Shown: positions 42,402-52,311, numbered from the stretch's first letter. The stretch: DNA of 64,000 nucleotides from Bradyrhizobium canariense (GCF_019402665.1 NZ_VSST01000017.1:56544-120543); one strand, 5' to 3'. Numbers and translations are program-made. Notes: a model not told the origin generated them from the sequence alone.

Positions 42402-43661
42402 TCAGTTGGCGGCGCGGCGCAGGAAGGCCGGGATATCGAGAATAGCTTCATCGGGCGTATTGGGCGCAGCTGTGCGGCCGTAAGGATCGAGCAGCCGGTC
42501 GGCGGCGTGGCGCGCATATTCCGGAGCCGCCCTTGCCGGTTGCCCTACGGGCTGTTGCGCTTCGGAGCGGAGCGGCGGGCTTTCCGCTTGCGGAAGGGGT
42601 GCACTGCGCTCGATGCGATCGGCGATGCGGCGGCCGTCGTTGCGCAGCCTGCCCGCGAGCTGGGCGATGGCGGTTTCCACCGGTTGCGCCTGAGACGCCG
42701 GATCGAGATTATCGATTCCGGTCGCCACCACCGAGACGCGGACGATACCGTCGAGGCTATCGTCAAACGACGCGCCGACGATAATGTTGGCGTCCGGGTC
42801 GGCCTCGTCGCGAATGCGGGTCGCAGCTTCGTCGACTTCGTACAGCATGAGATCTTTGCCGCCGGTGATAGAGATGATGAGGCCACTGGCGCGCTTGATC
42901 GAGGGATTCTCGATCAATGGATTGGAAATCGCGGCCACAGCAGCGGCAAGCACGCGCTTCTCGCCGGAGGCCTCGCCCCGTCCCATCATGGCCTTGCCCT
43001 TCTCCTTCATGACGGAGAGGACGTCGGCAAAATCGAGATTGATTAGGCCTTCCTTGACGATCAGGTCGCTGATGCAGGCCACGCCGGAATAAAGCACCTG
43101 GTCGGCAAGGGCAAAGGCATCGGCGAACGTGGTCTTCTCGCTGGCCACCCGGAACAGGTTCTGGTTCGGGATGATCAGCAGGGTGTCGACCGTCTTCAGC
43201 AACTCCTCGATGCCGGCTTCGGCAAAGCGCATGCGGCGCTTTCCCTCGAAGTAGAATGGCTTGGTGACCACGCCGATCGTGAGAATGCCGAGCTCGCGCG
43301 CGATCCTGGCGACGATGGGGGCAGCGCCGGTGCCGGTGCCGCCACCCATGCCAGCCGTCACGAACACCATGTGTGCGCCAGTCAATTGATCCCGGATCGT
43401 ATCGATCGCCTCTTCGGCTGCGGCGCGTCCTAATTCCGGCTGCGAGCCGGCGCCGAGGCCTGCGGTCACCTTTGTGCCGAGCTGGATGAGGTGCCTCGCC
43501 TTCGACATGGCCAGCGCCTGCGCGTCGGTATTGGCGACCACGAACTCGACCCCTTGCAGCCCGGCCGTGATCATGTTGTTGACCGCATTGCCGCCGGCGC
43601 CGCCGACACCAAACACGACGATGCGGGCCTTCATTTCGTGGATATCGGTGGTGCCAGTCAT
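42402..43661 (-). CDS. ftsZ: FtsZ, short second-type cell-division GTPase
   Basis: The 419-residue tubulin-like GTPase has the nucleotide motifs [17 protein letters not shown] and [14 protein letters not shown], the T7 synergy region ([20 protein letters not shown]) that completes the neighbour's active site, and the C-terminal anchor peptide [13 protein letters not shown] for FtsA/ZipA-type partners. It polymerises into the division ring. Its linker is short (about 80 residues), whereas the main FtsZ of these bacteria is near 600 residues and sits in the dcw cluster with ftsA/ftsQ. None of those genes is here, so this is probably a second copy. ATG 43661 follows GAGGGAAGA. Confidence 0.92.
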   Translation of the reverse strand: MTGTTDIHEMKARIVVFGVGGAGGNAVNNMITAGLQGVEFVVANTDAQALAMSKARHLIQLGTKVTAGLGAGSQPELGRAAAEEAIDTIRDQLTGAHMVFVTAGMGGGTGTGAAPIVARIARELGILTIGVVTKPFYFEGKRRMRFAEAGIEELLKTVDTLLIIPNQNLFRVASEKTTFADAFALADQVLYSGVACISDLIVKEGLINLDFADVLSVMKEKGKAMMGRGEASGEKRVLAAAVAAISNPLIENPSIKRASGLIISITGGKDLMLYEVDEAATRIRDEADPDANIIVGASFDDSLDGIVRVSVVATGIDNLDPASQAQPVETAIAQLAGRLRNDGRRIADRIERSAPLPQAESPPLRSEAQQPVGQPARAAPEYARHAADRLLDPYGRTAAPNTPDEAILDIPAFLRRAAN

Positions 43662-43713
43662 TCTTCCCTCGTGATTGCTCCGGCAAGCCGGGGATGGAGA
43701 TGAGGATCGAGTG

Positions 43714-44226
43714 CTACCTGCGACTCGGGCGGTTTGCTTCCACGATCGCAGCGGCCAGATGTCCCAATCGACGACGCGCGGCTTGTCCCGCGATCGCGCC
43801 GCCGGCGTGGCGACCGTTCCGCAGAACCGCCACTTCGTTTTCCAGTATTGCCGCCCACGCATTGGCGGCCGTCGTCTCGGCGGCCGCTTGCGTCAACTCG
43901 ACGGCGAGGCGATCGGCGCGCTCGCGCTCGCGCTCGAACACTGCTCTGTAGGCAGTTGCGACGGCCTTGAGCCGCGCGACCTCCGCCTTGAATGCCTCGA
44001 TCTTGACTGCTTCGATCTGTGCCAGGGAGGCATCGATCGGGGCCCGGCGGGCGCGTCGTGGGCGGGGTGTGTACCGGAGCTCGGAGACATCAACGCTCAC
44101 CAGGGCCTTGCCGTCCTCCGACTGCGAGCGCGGCAACCGGCGGCGTCTCGCAAGCGAACGCGCGGCCTCTCGGGAGATACTGAGTTGGGCGCCCAGATCG
44201 GCATACGTCAACAACTCAACGCACAT
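43714..44226 (-). CDS. HTH and coiled-coil hypothetical protein
   Basis: The 170-residue protein starts [20 protein letters not shown], an excisionase-like helix-turn-helix ([25 protein letters not shown]), then a basic linker and a long coiled coil at about residues 75-145 ([40 protein letters not shown]). It resembles a family often found on rhizobial plasmids and islands. ATG 44226 follows CAGGAGAAGCG. It lies 52 bases upstream of ftsZ on the same strand and may be co-transcribed; a DNA-binding or plasmid-segregation-like role is possible but unproven. Confidence 0.6.
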   Translation of the reverse strand: MCVELLTYADLGAQLSISREAARSLARRRRLPRSQSEDGKALVSVDVSELRYTPRPRRARRAPIDASLAQIEAVKIEAFKAEVARLKAVATAYRAVFERERERADRLAVELTQAAAETTAANAWAAILENEVAVLRNGRHAGGAIAGQAARRRLGHLAAAIVEANRPSRR

Positions 44227-44336
44227 CGGCGCTTCTCCTGGAGCGAACCGGGAAGGCATTTCGAGCTAATGATGGCGGGACGATTACCGCAGGCTAGGCC
44301 GCGTTGGTTAATGGACGGTTAACGTTACGAGTGCCG

Positions 44337-44495
44337 TCACCGCGCCGACTCCGGCAGCCGCAGCGACGTCCTGTCCGTCTTGCGCTGGCAGCGATAGAGC
44401 TTCAGGACGTTGGAGATGTTTTCGGAGCTCTCATTGCCGGTGCCGTCACAGCAGATGACGAGGTATTTGGGCTCGGGTTTCGGTGCGTGCTCCAC
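44337..44495 (-). pseudogene. DUF2235 (alpha/beta hydrolase-like) N-terminal remnant
   Basis: From a GTG at 44495 behind GGAGGCGC the frame reads VEHAPKPEPKYLVICCDGTG, NESSENISNVLKLYRCQ and stops after 52 residues. The string VICCDGTGN followed by SNVxKLY is the start of DUF2235 proteins, which are several hundred residues long. Only this N-terminus remains. Confidence 0.6.
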
Positions 44496-44658
44496 GGGAT
44501 GCGCCTCCGGGTGATGCTACCGCAGCGATTATAGCGGAAATGGATGGCGGCGAGGAGACAAAGGCGGCGTCGCCGGCATGGTGCCCCGTGTATCATCTGT
44601 TGACATTAACCACTTGTTAACCATGCCGGCGGCTAATGTGGACGAGTGGGGGATCACC

Positions 44659-45333
44659 ATGTCGGCCCATGTGACGCGACCGAAGTTGATGCCTGTTTCG
44701 GCCGATCCAGCCTTTCGGTCGCTCAACCGGCTGGCGGTTCGCGCCAAGGCCGTCCTACAGACCAAAACGGCTGTCCTACGGAGCAAAGCCATGTTCGGAA
44801 AGGACGATTTACTGGACAATCTCAGCCGCGATCTTGATCGCGCGCGCGGAAGACGCGATGCACTCGCATCCGAAGCCACGACCCTGACGGCCCAGATCGC
44901 CGAAATTGAAGCCCGCCTTTCGGAGGAGAAGTCCAGGCGGGAGCGTGATCGCGTTTTGGGCGAAATCGAAGCGATAAAATCCCGAATCAGGCAAGCCGCC
45001 GGCGCGTTTGCACCCGTCGTCGATGGTCTCTCCAAGGCGATCGAGTCGGCTGCAGCAGTTGTGCCCGAAGCTCGCGAGCTTAATAGTTTCCTCGTGTCGG
45101 TGGCGACCGAAATCGACAGTGTGCTCGATCCCCTGCTGCGCGAACTGGATCAGCGCGCGGATGCGGTGCGAGTCGGCCACGTAGCACTGGACCTCCCGAG
45201 TTCGTCCAATGAAGCTCCCATCGAGCTGCCGAAAGACGGCAACGAACGCCTGCTTCGCTTTCCAGCATGGCTGTCTCGCGACAAGGAGACGGACAAGGAA
45301 ACAGCGGAGAGTCCGCGCAGCACGGCAGCGTGA
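44659..45333 (+). CDS. Coiled-coil hypothetical protein
   Basis: The 224-residue protein starts MSAHVTRPKLMPVSADPAFR and has a heptad-rich helical part (DDLLDNLSRDLDRARGRRDA, then LASEATTLTAQIAEIEARLS) to about residue 130, followed by a second helical domain (GLSKAIESAAAVVPEARELN). There is no signal peptide or membrane segment. GGGGGAT precedes ATG 44659; an ATG at 44623 would add 12 residues. I do not recognise a function. It may belong to the same integrated segment as the HTH gene and ftsZ. Confidence 0.55.
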   Translation: MSAHVTRPKLMPVSADPAFRSLNRLAVRAKAVLQTKTAVLRSKAMFGKDDLLDNLSRDLDRARGRRDALASEATTLTAQIAEIEARLSEEKSRRERDRVLGEIEAIKSRIRQAAGAFAPVVDGLSKAIESAAAVVPEARELNSFLVSVATEIDSVLDPLLRELDQRADAVRVGHVALDLPSSSNEAPIELPKDGNERLLRFPAWLSRDKETDKETAESPRSTAA

Positions 45334-46025
45334 ACCTGGCGGGTGGCGTCCTTGCGGCGCATCCTTCGAGACGCCCCGCCCCAAAACTCACCGCTGCGCG
45401 ACCGCGTCGCATCGTGCGAGGCGCGCTTGACGTCTGCTATGCCCTTAGTAGCGGCGCAAAACGCCATATGGCCGGAGGTCCGAGTCGGGCCAAGAAACGG
45501 AAGGGGAAATTTGCTCTTGGGCGATCTGACCGCGATATCCAACGTCAAAGCCCCGGCGTGATCCGGGGCGTTTGCTTTAGTATGGGGCGCAAGTCCGCTT
45601 GGGGTCGCTTCAATAATTCGCTCCATCATACGAAGGAATCAAGCTGTCCATTCGACGAGCACTGTTACCGAGAAGGGAAGCTAGGTTCTCGTGACCAAGG
45701 AACCCACGCCCAAGCAATGGAGCCAGCTTCTATCCGCACGGTCGAAGAGCCGACGCAGGCCGCCAACGGGACACCATACGGCGAAGACAAGCAAGCGCGT
45801 CGTAAGGAGGTCGGGAGGCAATCTCGACTTTTGAAGCAGCGCAATGCGGTGGCCACGGCGTAAGGCATTGAGGGATATGGTTTTATTTGGTCGTCGTGCT
45901 CGGCGCGGAAAGCCGCAGAGCCTCTGCCAGATACAAACCAAAGAAATAGAGCGCTCTTACCTTGCTTTGCGCTCCATACTGAAAGCTCCATACTCAAACA
46001 TGCAACTCAACCAGCGCTTCCAATG
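45334..46025. other. Gap with one terminator
   Basis: No supported gene. A GTG at 45691 opens a 47-residue basic frame (TKEPTPKQWSQLLSARSKSR) without a convincing ribosome site. The stem-loop at 45550-45569 is listed separately. Confidence 0.4.
45550..45569 (+). terminator. Rho-independent terminator
   Basis: GCCCCGG-CGTGAT-CCGGGGC forms a seven-pair GC stem, preceded by CAAA and followed by GTTTGCTTT. This is the usual form of a rhizobial intrinsic terminator and could work in both directions. It lies 217 bases after the coiled-coil gene. Confidence 0.65.
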
Positions 46026-47987
46026 TCACCATTTACTACGCAGCTCGAAGCGAATGTCATAACGATGCAACTTCGCATAGACCGTACTCTTGGCAAGACC
46101 GAGAGCGGCCGCGGTGGCCGTCACGTTGCCGTTGCACGAGCGGAGCGTGCGCGCGATCAGGTCACGTTCGGACGCTTCGGCGAGAGACAGGCCCGGATTG
46201 TGCTCGCTTGTTCGTTCCGTTCCCCGGATGGCATCGGGAAGGTCCGAAGGTTCGATCAGCTCGCCGTTGCTGGTCAGCATGAGGCTCTCGACCAGATTGC
46301 GCAGCTCGCGGACATTGCCGGGCCAATCATGGCGCTGAAGCTGCGCAAGCGCCTCCGGCGCAAACCGGCGATCGGAAAGACCGTAGCGCGCCGCTGCCTG
46401 AGCGATGAAGTGATCGACCAGCAGCGGAATGTCCTCGCAGCGCTCGCGCAGCGGCGGTATGCCGACGGGGACGACAGCCAGCCGGTAGAATAGGTCCTTG
46501 CGGAAACGCTGGGCGTCCACCTCCGCCTGCAGGTCGCGATTGGTCGCGGCGACGAGGCGGAAGTCCACCTTGCGCACTGCGGTCTCGCCGATCCTGCTGA
46601 TCTCGCCGTTCTCGAGCGCCCGCAGCAACATGGGCTGGAGGTCGAGCGGCAATTCGCCGATCTCGTCAAGGAACAGGGTGCCCCGCGCCGCGGCTTCGAT
46701 CTTCCCCGCCACGCCGCCGCGCCGGGCGCCGGTGAATGCGCCGTCGACATAGCCGAAAAGCTCGCTGGCAAGCAGTTCGCGCGAGGCGCAGCCGCAATTG
46801 ACGGCAATGAACGGGCCGCTCCGGCGCGGCGACACGGCATGGAGTCCGTGCGCGAACACCTCCTTGCCGACGCCGGTCTCGCCAAGCAGCAGGACCGGAG
46901 CAGCTGATATGCCGACGCGACGGCACGTCTCGACCACGTTGTGCATCTTCGGGCTGCTGTAGACGGTATTGGCAAAGGCCTGGGACTCGCCTCGCGCGGC
47001 TGACAACAGTTTGCCCGAAGGGGCCGGCTTCGGCGCCACCATCACGGTGCCGAGGTGTTCACCCCCTTGCACCACCGGCTTCAGCCATTCCTCCTTGATC
47101 CATGCCGGACGCGAGGCGCCAAAGAGCTGATCGTCGCGGCTGCCGAGATGGGGAAAGCCGGACTGACATCCCGGCGCGCCCAGGTCGCGCATGATCTGCG
47201 ACATCTCTCCACTGGCCTTGAATGGACGTCCGGCGCTGTCGAACAGTACGGCATGATGCCGATCCGAAGGCGGCAGCATCCAGAAGCATTGGTCGAGCAG
47301 CCGGTAGCGGGCGTCCAGCTCCATCTGCAGTAGCTGAGCCTCGATGCGCGCGGCCGCCGAAATCGCCAATGCGAGGGCCGGCCGCCCATAAGACGAGGAT
47401 AGTCCGGAGATGTCGATCACGCCGATCACAGCGCCGTCGATGGGATCGCGGATCACGCAGGCCGAGCAAGTCCAACGGTGGATGCCGGAACAGAAATGCT
47501 CCGTGGCATGCACTTGGATGGGCTGCCCGGTTTGCAATGCAGTGCCGATCGCATTTGTCCCGCAGGTCGTCTCGCTCCAGTTGCTGCCGGGCAGCAGGTG
47601 GGTTTTTTCAACGGCATCGCGCAGCGCCAGCTTGGTGTCGCCCTCCAAGCGCAAAACAATGCCGTCGGCGTCGGTCAGCACCATCACGGTGCCGGTTTCC
47701 AGCAGGTAGTCGCGCGCCAGGGACATCGTCGAAGCACCCGCCTGAACCAGGCGGTTGCGCTTGTCGAGCAGGCGCTGCAGCTTGTCGTCCCTGATCGGCA
47801 TCGGAGCCTGGCCACGCCGGTAGTCGACGTCCGATTTCTGGCAGCGCTGCCACGAATCGGTAATAGCCGACCGCACGATCTGCTGACGCGTGCTGTTGCT
47901 TCCGGATAGGAAGCGTTCCCAGCTCGTCAGGACGTCGCGTTCGATAGATGGATTTGCGAAAGCATCCTCTGGCGCCTGACCCAACAC
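46026..47987 (-). CDS. Sigma-54-dependent activator, AcoR-like
   Basis: The protein of about 653 residues has an N-terminal GAF-type sensor region (MVLTDADGIVLRLEGDTKLA, SACVIRDPIDGAVIGVIDIS), a sigma-54 AAA+ domain with Walker A (LLLGETGVGKEVFAHGL), an ELFGYVDGAFTGARRG block in the GAFTGA position, Walker B (GTLFLDEIGELPLDLQ), and a C-terminal Fis-type HTH (NVTATAAALGLAKSTVYAKL). It should bind an upstream site and open sigma-54 promoters when an effector such as a ketone or alcohol is present. GTG 47987 sits behind AGGAGGGAAC; a TTG three bases on is equally possible. It follows the monooxygenase and esterase genes on the same strand, and a sigma-54 promoter lies upstream of them. Confidence 0.88.
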   Translation of the reverse strand: MLGQAPEDAFANPSIERDVLTSWERFLSGSNSTRQQIVRSAITDSWQRCQKSDVDYRRGQAPMPIRDDKLQRLLDKRNRLVQAGASTMSLARDYLLETGTVMVLTDADGIVLRLEGDTKLALRDAVEKTHLLPGSNWSETTCGTNAIGTALQTGQPIQVHATEHFCSGIHRWTCSACVIRDPIDGAVIGVIDISGLSSSYGRPALALAISAAARIEAQLLQMELDARYRLLDQCFWMLPPSDRHHAVLFDSAGRPFKASGEMSQIMRDLGAPGCQSGFPHLGSRDDQLFGASRPAWIKEEWLKPVVQGGEHLGTVMVAPKPAPSGKLLSAARGESQAFANTVYSSPKMHNVVETCRRVGISAAPVLLLGETGVGKEVFAHGLHAVSPRRSGPFIAVNCGCASRELLASELFGYVDGAFTGARRGGVAGKIEAAARGTLFLDEIGELPLDLQPMLLRALENGEISRIGETAVRKVDFRLVAATNRDLQAEVDAQRFRKDLFYRLAVVPVGIPPLRERCEDIPLLVDHFIAQAAARYGLSDRRFAPEALAQLQRHDWPGNVRELRNLVESLMLTSNGELIEPSDLPDAIRGTERTSEHNPGLSLAEASERDLIARTLRSCNGNVTATAAALGLAKSTVYAKLHRYDIRFELRSKW

Positions 47988-48178
47988 GTTCCCTCCTTCG
48001 ACGCGCTGAGTAGTCCGAAATGATCTGCCGGACCCCGAGCTTTTATCTCCTGATTGTGAGGCCATCCATGAAAACGCGCAATCGCGTATCCCGACCTTGG
48101 TGCCATTTGGCTCGCCTCCGACCGCACCGCAAAAAGAGTGAGATCGGAGGCGGAATGAAGGCATCGAGCCGGCAGAAG

Positions 48179-49372
48179 CTAGGCGACCCTGCGCTGGCTC
48201 AGGCTGTCGTAGAAGGCGGTTTCGAAACGCATATAGCCGGTGAACGAAGCGACGTCGGCAAAGGGCAGGATCTGGGTGGCCCAGTAGCCTCCGAAGCCAT
48301 TCTGACGGTCGATCCAGTAGAACAGGTTCGCCAGACCAGCCCAGCCGAGCGCGCCCGCCGGGCGGCCGGTCGGCGCCTTCTCGTCATTGACCATGAAGGT
48401 GAACGCCCAGGATTTCGACAGACCCGGGAAGAACTCCGCGTCGTTCGACAGCGATTTGATGACGCCGGGCAGCGCCGTCACCTTGAGATCACCGAGCTGG
48501 TTCTTCTCGGCCATCGTAACGGTCTCCGGCTTCAGCACCCGGCCGTGCGGGCCGGCACCGTCGTTCAGCCACATGCGGATGAAGCGCATGTAGTCGCCGA
48601 CCGTGCTGTAGAGGCCGTGGCCTCCCATATGGACCTCGGGATTGGCAGGCAATTCGAAGTCCATCGGGGTCAGCGAGCCGTCGGCGTTGCGCGCGTGCAC
48701 GCCGGCAAGTTTGCCGCGCACCGCATCGTTGATCTCGAACGTCGTGTCGCTCATGCCGAGCGGCTTGAAGATGCGCTCGGCGAAAACTTCGCCAAGCCGC
48801 TTGCCGGTGATGCCCTCGACCACTTGCCCGGCCCAGTCGACGTTCGTGCCATACTCCCATTTCGAGCCGGGATCGAACAGCAGCGGCGTCATGAGGGCGG
48901 CCTTCGACGAAGTGATCACGCTCGGCTGTCCGTGGTCGGTCGCCAGCCGCAGATAGTTCTCGTTGAAGAAATCATAGCCGAATCCGCCGGTGTGCAGCAG
49001 CAGCATGCGCGTGGTCACCTCACCCTTCGGGGCACGAAGCCGGGGCTGGCCCTCGGCATCGAAGCCCTCGATCACCTGCAGCTTGCCGATGTCGGGGGCG
49101 TAGGTTCGTGCCGGGGCATCGAGGTCGAGCTTGCCTTCCTCGATCAGTTGCAGCGCGGCCGTGCCGGTGATTGCCTTGGTGGTCGAGAAAATGGCAAAAC
49201 TGCTGTCGGCCGTCATCGGGGCCGGTTGGTCGATGCGCCGCTTGCCGGCGGCGCCCTCGTAGATGTTGCCGGTACGATCGGTCACCATCGCCACCACGCC
49301 CGGGACGCCTTGGCCCGTCGTGACCGTCTCTTTGAGAATGGCGTCAGCCGCCGACTTGAATTCCTTGGTCAT
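48179..49372 (-). CDS. Serine hydrolase of the beta-lactamase/family VIII esterase type
   Basis: The 397-residue protein has the penicillin-binding fold motifs: S-x-x-K in [16 protein letters not shown], Tyr-x-Asn-like [11 protein letters not shown], and a C-terminal [20 protein letters not shown] region replacing the usual KTG box. No signal peptide is present ([20 protein letters not shown]), so it is probably a cytoplasmic esterase rather than a lactamase. It is encoded behind the Baeyer-Villiger monooxygenase, so it may hydrolyse the ester which that enzyme makes. ATG 49372 was chosen; the upstream extension is not protein-like. Confidence 0.82.
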   Translation of the reverse strand: MTKEFKSAADAILKETVTTGQGVPGVVAMVTDRTGNIYEGAAGKRRIDQPAPMTADSSFAIFSTTKAITGTAALQLIEEGKLDLDAPARTYAPDIGKLQVIEGFDAEGQPRLRAPKGEVTTRMLLLHTGGFGYDFFNENYLRLATDHGQPSVITSSKAALMTPLLFDPGSKWEYGTNVDWAGQVVEGITGKRLGEVFAERIFKPLGMSDTTFEINDAVRGKLAGVHARNADGSLTPMDFELPANPEVHMGGHGLYSTVGDYMRFIRMWLNDGAGPHGRVLKPETVTMAEKNQLGDLKVTALPGVIKSLSNDAEFFPGLSKSWAFTFMVNDEKAPTGRPAGALGWAGLANLFYWIDRQNGFGGYWATQILPFADVASFTGYMRFETAFYDSLSQRRVA

Positions 49373-49407
49373 GTGTTGCTCCGAATTGTTGTGATGATGC
49401 GGGTGCA

Positions 49408-49439
49408 GGGCCGCGCCACCAAAAATGGTTGCGCGGCCC
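49408..49439 (-). promoter_or_regulatory. Long stem-loop between monooxygenase and esterase genes
   Basis: GGGCCGCGCCACC (49408-49420) and GGTTGCGCGGCCC (49427-49439) pair over 13 positions with one mismatch around AAAAAT. It lies just after the monooxygenase stop. No T-run follows on the minus strand. It could be a processing or stabilising hairpin that sets a ratio between the two enzymes. Confidence 0.5.
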
Positions 49440-49448
49440 CTTGTGTCG

Positions 49449-51083
49449 TTACTGCTTGGCAAAGCCGGGATAGGCCGAGGAGGCGACCTCATCGCACTTC
49501 TGGCGATAGGTTCCGACGCCGCCGATATAGGAGAGCAGACGGCGCGGCTTGCCCTCGACGTTGGAGCCCATGTACCAGGAGTTCGTCTTGGTCACGAGGG
49601 TCGTGTTCGCGACCTCATCGTGATGCGCGACCCAGGCATCCTGCGCATCCTTGCTCGGCTCGATGACGCTCAGGTGGTTCTTCTTGAGATAGGCGATGCA
49701 ATCGCTGATCCACTCGACCTGCTGCTGAAGGCATGTCGTCATGTTGCAGAGCGCTGTCGACGGCGCCAGCGGCGCGCCTGTCGTGAAGAGGTTCGGGTAG
49801 CCGTGAACCTGAAGCCCCATCGTGGTCCTGATGTCGCGGCTCCACTCCTCCTTCAGCGAGCGACCGCCGCGGCCACGAATGTCGATGCGCGTCAAGGCAC
49901 CGGAGCCGGCGTCAAAGCCGGTGGCCAGGATGATCACGTCCAGCTCATACGACGTTCCGTCCGCGAGCTCGATGCCTTGAGGCGTGATCCGCTTGATCGG
50001 GTTGTTCTTGACGCTGATCAGCTCGACGTTCGCCTGGTGGTAAGCCTCCAGATAGTTGCTCTCGAGCGGGACGCGATGCGTGCCGAAGCCATAGTCCGTC
50101 GGGATCAGCGTATCGCACAGCTTGGGATCTTTGAGGCGCTCGCGCATCTTCTTGCGGACGAACTCGGAGATCTCCTCGCTGACATCCTCCTCGAAGAACA
50201 TCTCCACGAAGGAGGCGAGCCACAGCCGAAGCGAGCCTTCATCCCAGATCTTCTCCAGAACGGCATGACGCTGTTCCGGGCTGAGATCCTTCCACTTGCC
50301 GTTGGTGAAGTCGTATTCGAAGCCGGTGAACGAGTGGGGCAGGGTTTTGCGGAATTCGTCGAACCGCGCCTTGTAAGCCTCGACCTCCTTCGGCCCGTAT
50401 TTCGGGTTCTTCATCGGGATGATGTATTGCGGCGTGCGCACGAACACCTTCATGCTGCCGACTTCGCCGGCGATGGTCTGGATCACCTGGATGCCGGTGG
50501 CGCCATTGCCGACGACACCAACGCGCTTGCCGGCGAGATCGAGCTTCTCCTTCGGATAGCGCCCGGTGTGGACCAGCGTGCCCTTGAAGGTGTCCTGTCC
50601 GGGAAACATCGACGTCAGCGGCGCCGACAGCATGCCGCAGCAGGTGATCAGGAACTGCGCGTCGATGGTGTCGCCCGCGTCGGTCGTGATGGTCCAGCGC
50701 TGGGTCGCCTCGTTGAAGACGGCGCTAGCGACCGTCGTGCTGAAGCGGATGTCCTTGCGCAGGTCGAGCTTGTCGGCGACGTAGTTGAGCCATTTTTCGA
50801 TCTCAGGCTGACCGGGGAAGCGCTCGCTCCAGCTCCAGCCTTTGTAGAGCTCCTCGGAGAACAGGTACTGGTAGATATAGGCCTCGGAGTCGAACCGTGC
50901 GCCCGGATAGCGATTCCAGTACCAGGTGCCGCCTACGCCCGTGGCGGTATCGACGGCCTTGACCTTGAGGCCTTGCTCGTCGCGCAGCTTGTAGAGCTGG
51001 TAAAGGCCGGCAACCCCAGTGCCGATCACGATGGCGTCCAGGCTTTCATGTTTACGCGCGCCGTTGGTCTTGTGCTCACTCAT
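49449..51083 (-). CDS. Flavin-containing Baeyer-Villiger-type monooxygenase
   Basis: The 544-residue flavoprotein has the FAD Rossmann motif ([20 protein letters not shown]), the NADPH Rossmann motif ([17 protein letters not shown]), a [17 protein letters not shown] block typical of cyclohexanone-type Baeyer-Villiger monooxygenases, and the fingerprint [12 protein letters not shown]. The consensus fingerprint has Trp before Pro; here it is Tyr. It would convert a ketone to an ester or lactone using NADPH and O2. ATG 51083 follows GGGAGGGAATGC. It is first in a leftward group with an esterase and a sigma-54 activator, and a matching promoter lies about 70 bases upstream. Confidence 0.9.
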   Translation of the reverse strand: MSEHKTNGARKHESLDAIVIGTGVAGLYQLYKLRDEQGLKVKAVDTATGVGGTWYWNRYPGARFDSEAYIYQYLFSEELYKGWSWSERFPGQPEIEKWLNYVADKLDLRKDIRFSTTVASAVFNEATQRWTITTDAGDTIDAQFLITCCGMLSAPLTSMFPGQDTFKGTLVHTGRYPKEKLDLAGKRVGVVGNGATGIQVIQTIAGEVGSMKVFVRTPQYIIPMKNPKYGPKEVEAYKARFDEFRKTLPHSFTGFEYDFTNGKWKDLSPEQRHAVLEKIWDEGSLRLWLASFVEMFFEEDVSEEISEFVRKKMRERLKDPKLCDTLIPTDYGFGTHRVPLESNYLEAYHQANVELISVKNNPIKRITPQGIELADGTSYELDVIILATGFDAGSGALTRIDIRGRGGRSLKEEWSRDIRTTMGLQVHGYPNLFTTGAPLAPSTALCNMTTCLQQQVEWISDCIAYLKKNHLSVIEPSKDAQDAWVAHHDEVANTTLVTKTNSWYMGSNVEGKPRRLLSYIGGVGTYRQKCDEVASSAYPGFAKQ

Positions 51084-51152
51084 GCATTCCCTCCCGTTGT
51101 GAAAGCTTTGTTCTGTCCTCCGCTACGAGGCGAGGGACGCAAGGGGAGCTAC

Positions 51153-51168
51153 GCAGATTGCGTGCCAA
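51153..51168 (-). promoter_or_regulatory. Sigma-54 promoter (-24/-12) for the monooxygenase operon
   Basis: Read on the minus strand, TTGGCACGCAATCTGC matches the consensus TTGGCACG-N4-TTGC with one change (CTGC for TTGC). The predicted transcript would start roughly 60 bases before the monooxygenase ATG. An AcoR-like activator is encoded at the end of the gene group. Confidence 0.72.
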
Positions 51169-51267
51169 AGCAGAGTTCTGGGCTTAAGCGGTTGCTGGGA
51201 CTGGATTGTTGGTTGCGGGGGCATGCCGAAACTGTTCGAAATTCAAACCCGGCAAGCCTGATCGACC

Positions 51268-51285
51268 GAATTTCGATCGAAGTTC
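51268..51285. promoter_or_regulatory. Palindrome upstream of the sigma-54 promoter, candidate activator site
   Basis: GAA-T-TTCGATCGAA-G-TTC is palindromic except for one position, with a perfect ten-base core (51272-51281). It lies about 100 bases upstream of the -24 element, where sigma-54 activators usually bind. Confidence 0.5.
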
Positions 51286-51780
51286 CTCTGCATTCCGGTG
51301 CCGAGGGCGCTAGGATATCTTGGATCCTTCAGCCGTTCGAACTCGGCGCCAGCCTACCAAGGTTGCGCCGGCACGAACGCCGGTAGCGCCGCCGTGCGGC
51401 TCGCGAATGATCTCGGGCGAACGCCTCCTAGGAAGGCCCTGTATTCGGGACCAAGAAACCCTTTGCTGCTTCAGACTCGCCCCAATGCCCAGTCCATATG
51501 GCGAGGAGACACTCGGGCGTCGATGCGTGCGCGCTCGTGCGCGAGATCACTTCGCCAATGCGGAGCAATCGATGACGGTCTAAGAATCTCTCTGTTCAAA
51601 TGTCGGGCGAGCTGGCTAAAGCCATTGATATAGCTAAATTTTATTTGTTCGCAGAACATAGATTTTGGAATTTATTCCTAGCCGACCAGCTCATGAGGCA
51701 CGGCAAACGCCAAAAGTTCCCAAGGATCGGCTTGGGACAAAGGGCAGGGGGCCCAGCTGGTCAGGAACTTTGGGCCATTT
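51286..51780. other. Gap between monooxygenase regulatory region and the toxin-antitoxin pair
   Basis: No gene is supported. A six-pair stem-loop, CCCAAG-GATCGG-CTTGGG, sits at 51719-51736, inside a longer imperfect inverted repeat (CAAAAGTTCC near 51715, GGAACTTTGG near 51768). Confidence 0.4.
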
Positions 51781-51809
51781 CGTTTATTTCGCTTGTTGCG
51801 TTTATTTCG
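51781..51809 (+). promoter_or_regulatory. Direct repeats upstream of the antitoxin gene
   Basis: CGTTTATTTCG occurs at 51781-51791 and again at 51799-51809, 18 bases apart. This is a typical spacing for binding of an autoregulating antitoxin with its own HTH. The AT-rich sequence that follows (TGGCCTATACAAAAGG) may hold the -10 element. Confidence 0.5.
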
Positions 51810-51850
51810 AATGTGGCCTATACAAAAGGCCGTACAGGGGAGAAGATACG

Positions 51851-52309
51851 ATGACGATGCCAGCCTACGCTGAAGAGCTGGGAGGTACTCGCCTGCCTTC
51901 CGCGAGCGAGAAGGCGGCAGCCAACCAGCTTCGTCAGATACTCGCTTCGCATGCGACGGGAGATGCCAAACTGCGACTGCTCGACGATGCACAGCAGGCT
52001 GCTGAGATAACCTTGTCGCCGGCGCTATCGAGTCTTTTGATGGAATTGCTGCGGCATATCGGTCGCGGCGATGCGGTGACGCTTGTGCCTGTGCATGAGA
52101 TGTTGACCACGCAGCAAGCTGCCGACATTCTGAATGTCTCGCGTCCGTTTCTGGTCTCGCTGCTCGAAAAGAACGAAATTCAGCACGTGACAGTGGGGCG
52201 TCATCGCAGGATTAGGGCAGAGGACCTATTCGCATATAAGCGCACGCGTGATGAGAAGCGGGGCAAAGCGCTTGCGAATCTCGCTGAGCAGGACGCGGAG
52301 CACCTGTAA
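51851..52309 (+). CDS. HTH (excisionase-type) antitoxin
   Basis: The 152-residue protein has an N-terminal helical part (LPSASEKAAANQLRQILASH) and a C-terminal excisionase/MerR-like helix-turn-helix (MLTTQQAADILNVSRPFLVS, then LLEKNEIQHVTVGRHRRIRA). Such proteins neutralise PIN-domain ribonucleases and repress their own promoter. ATG 51851 follows GGGGAGAAGATACG. The toxin gene begins two bases after its stop. Direct repeats upstream fit autoregulation. Confidence 0.75.
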   Translation: MTMPAYAEELGGTRLPSASEKAAANQLRQILASHATGDAKLRLLDDAQQAAEITLSPALSSLLMELLRHIGRGDAVTLVPVHEMLTTQQAADILNVSRPFLVSLLEKNEIQHVTVGRHRRIRAEDLFAYKRTRDEKRGKALANLAEQDAEHL

Positions 52310-52311
52310 GC

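Noticed and set aside
44402..44596. 64-residue minus frame starting MIHGAPCRRRR
   Set aside because: Another frame of the same strand carries the recognisable DUF2235 start with its own ribosome site.
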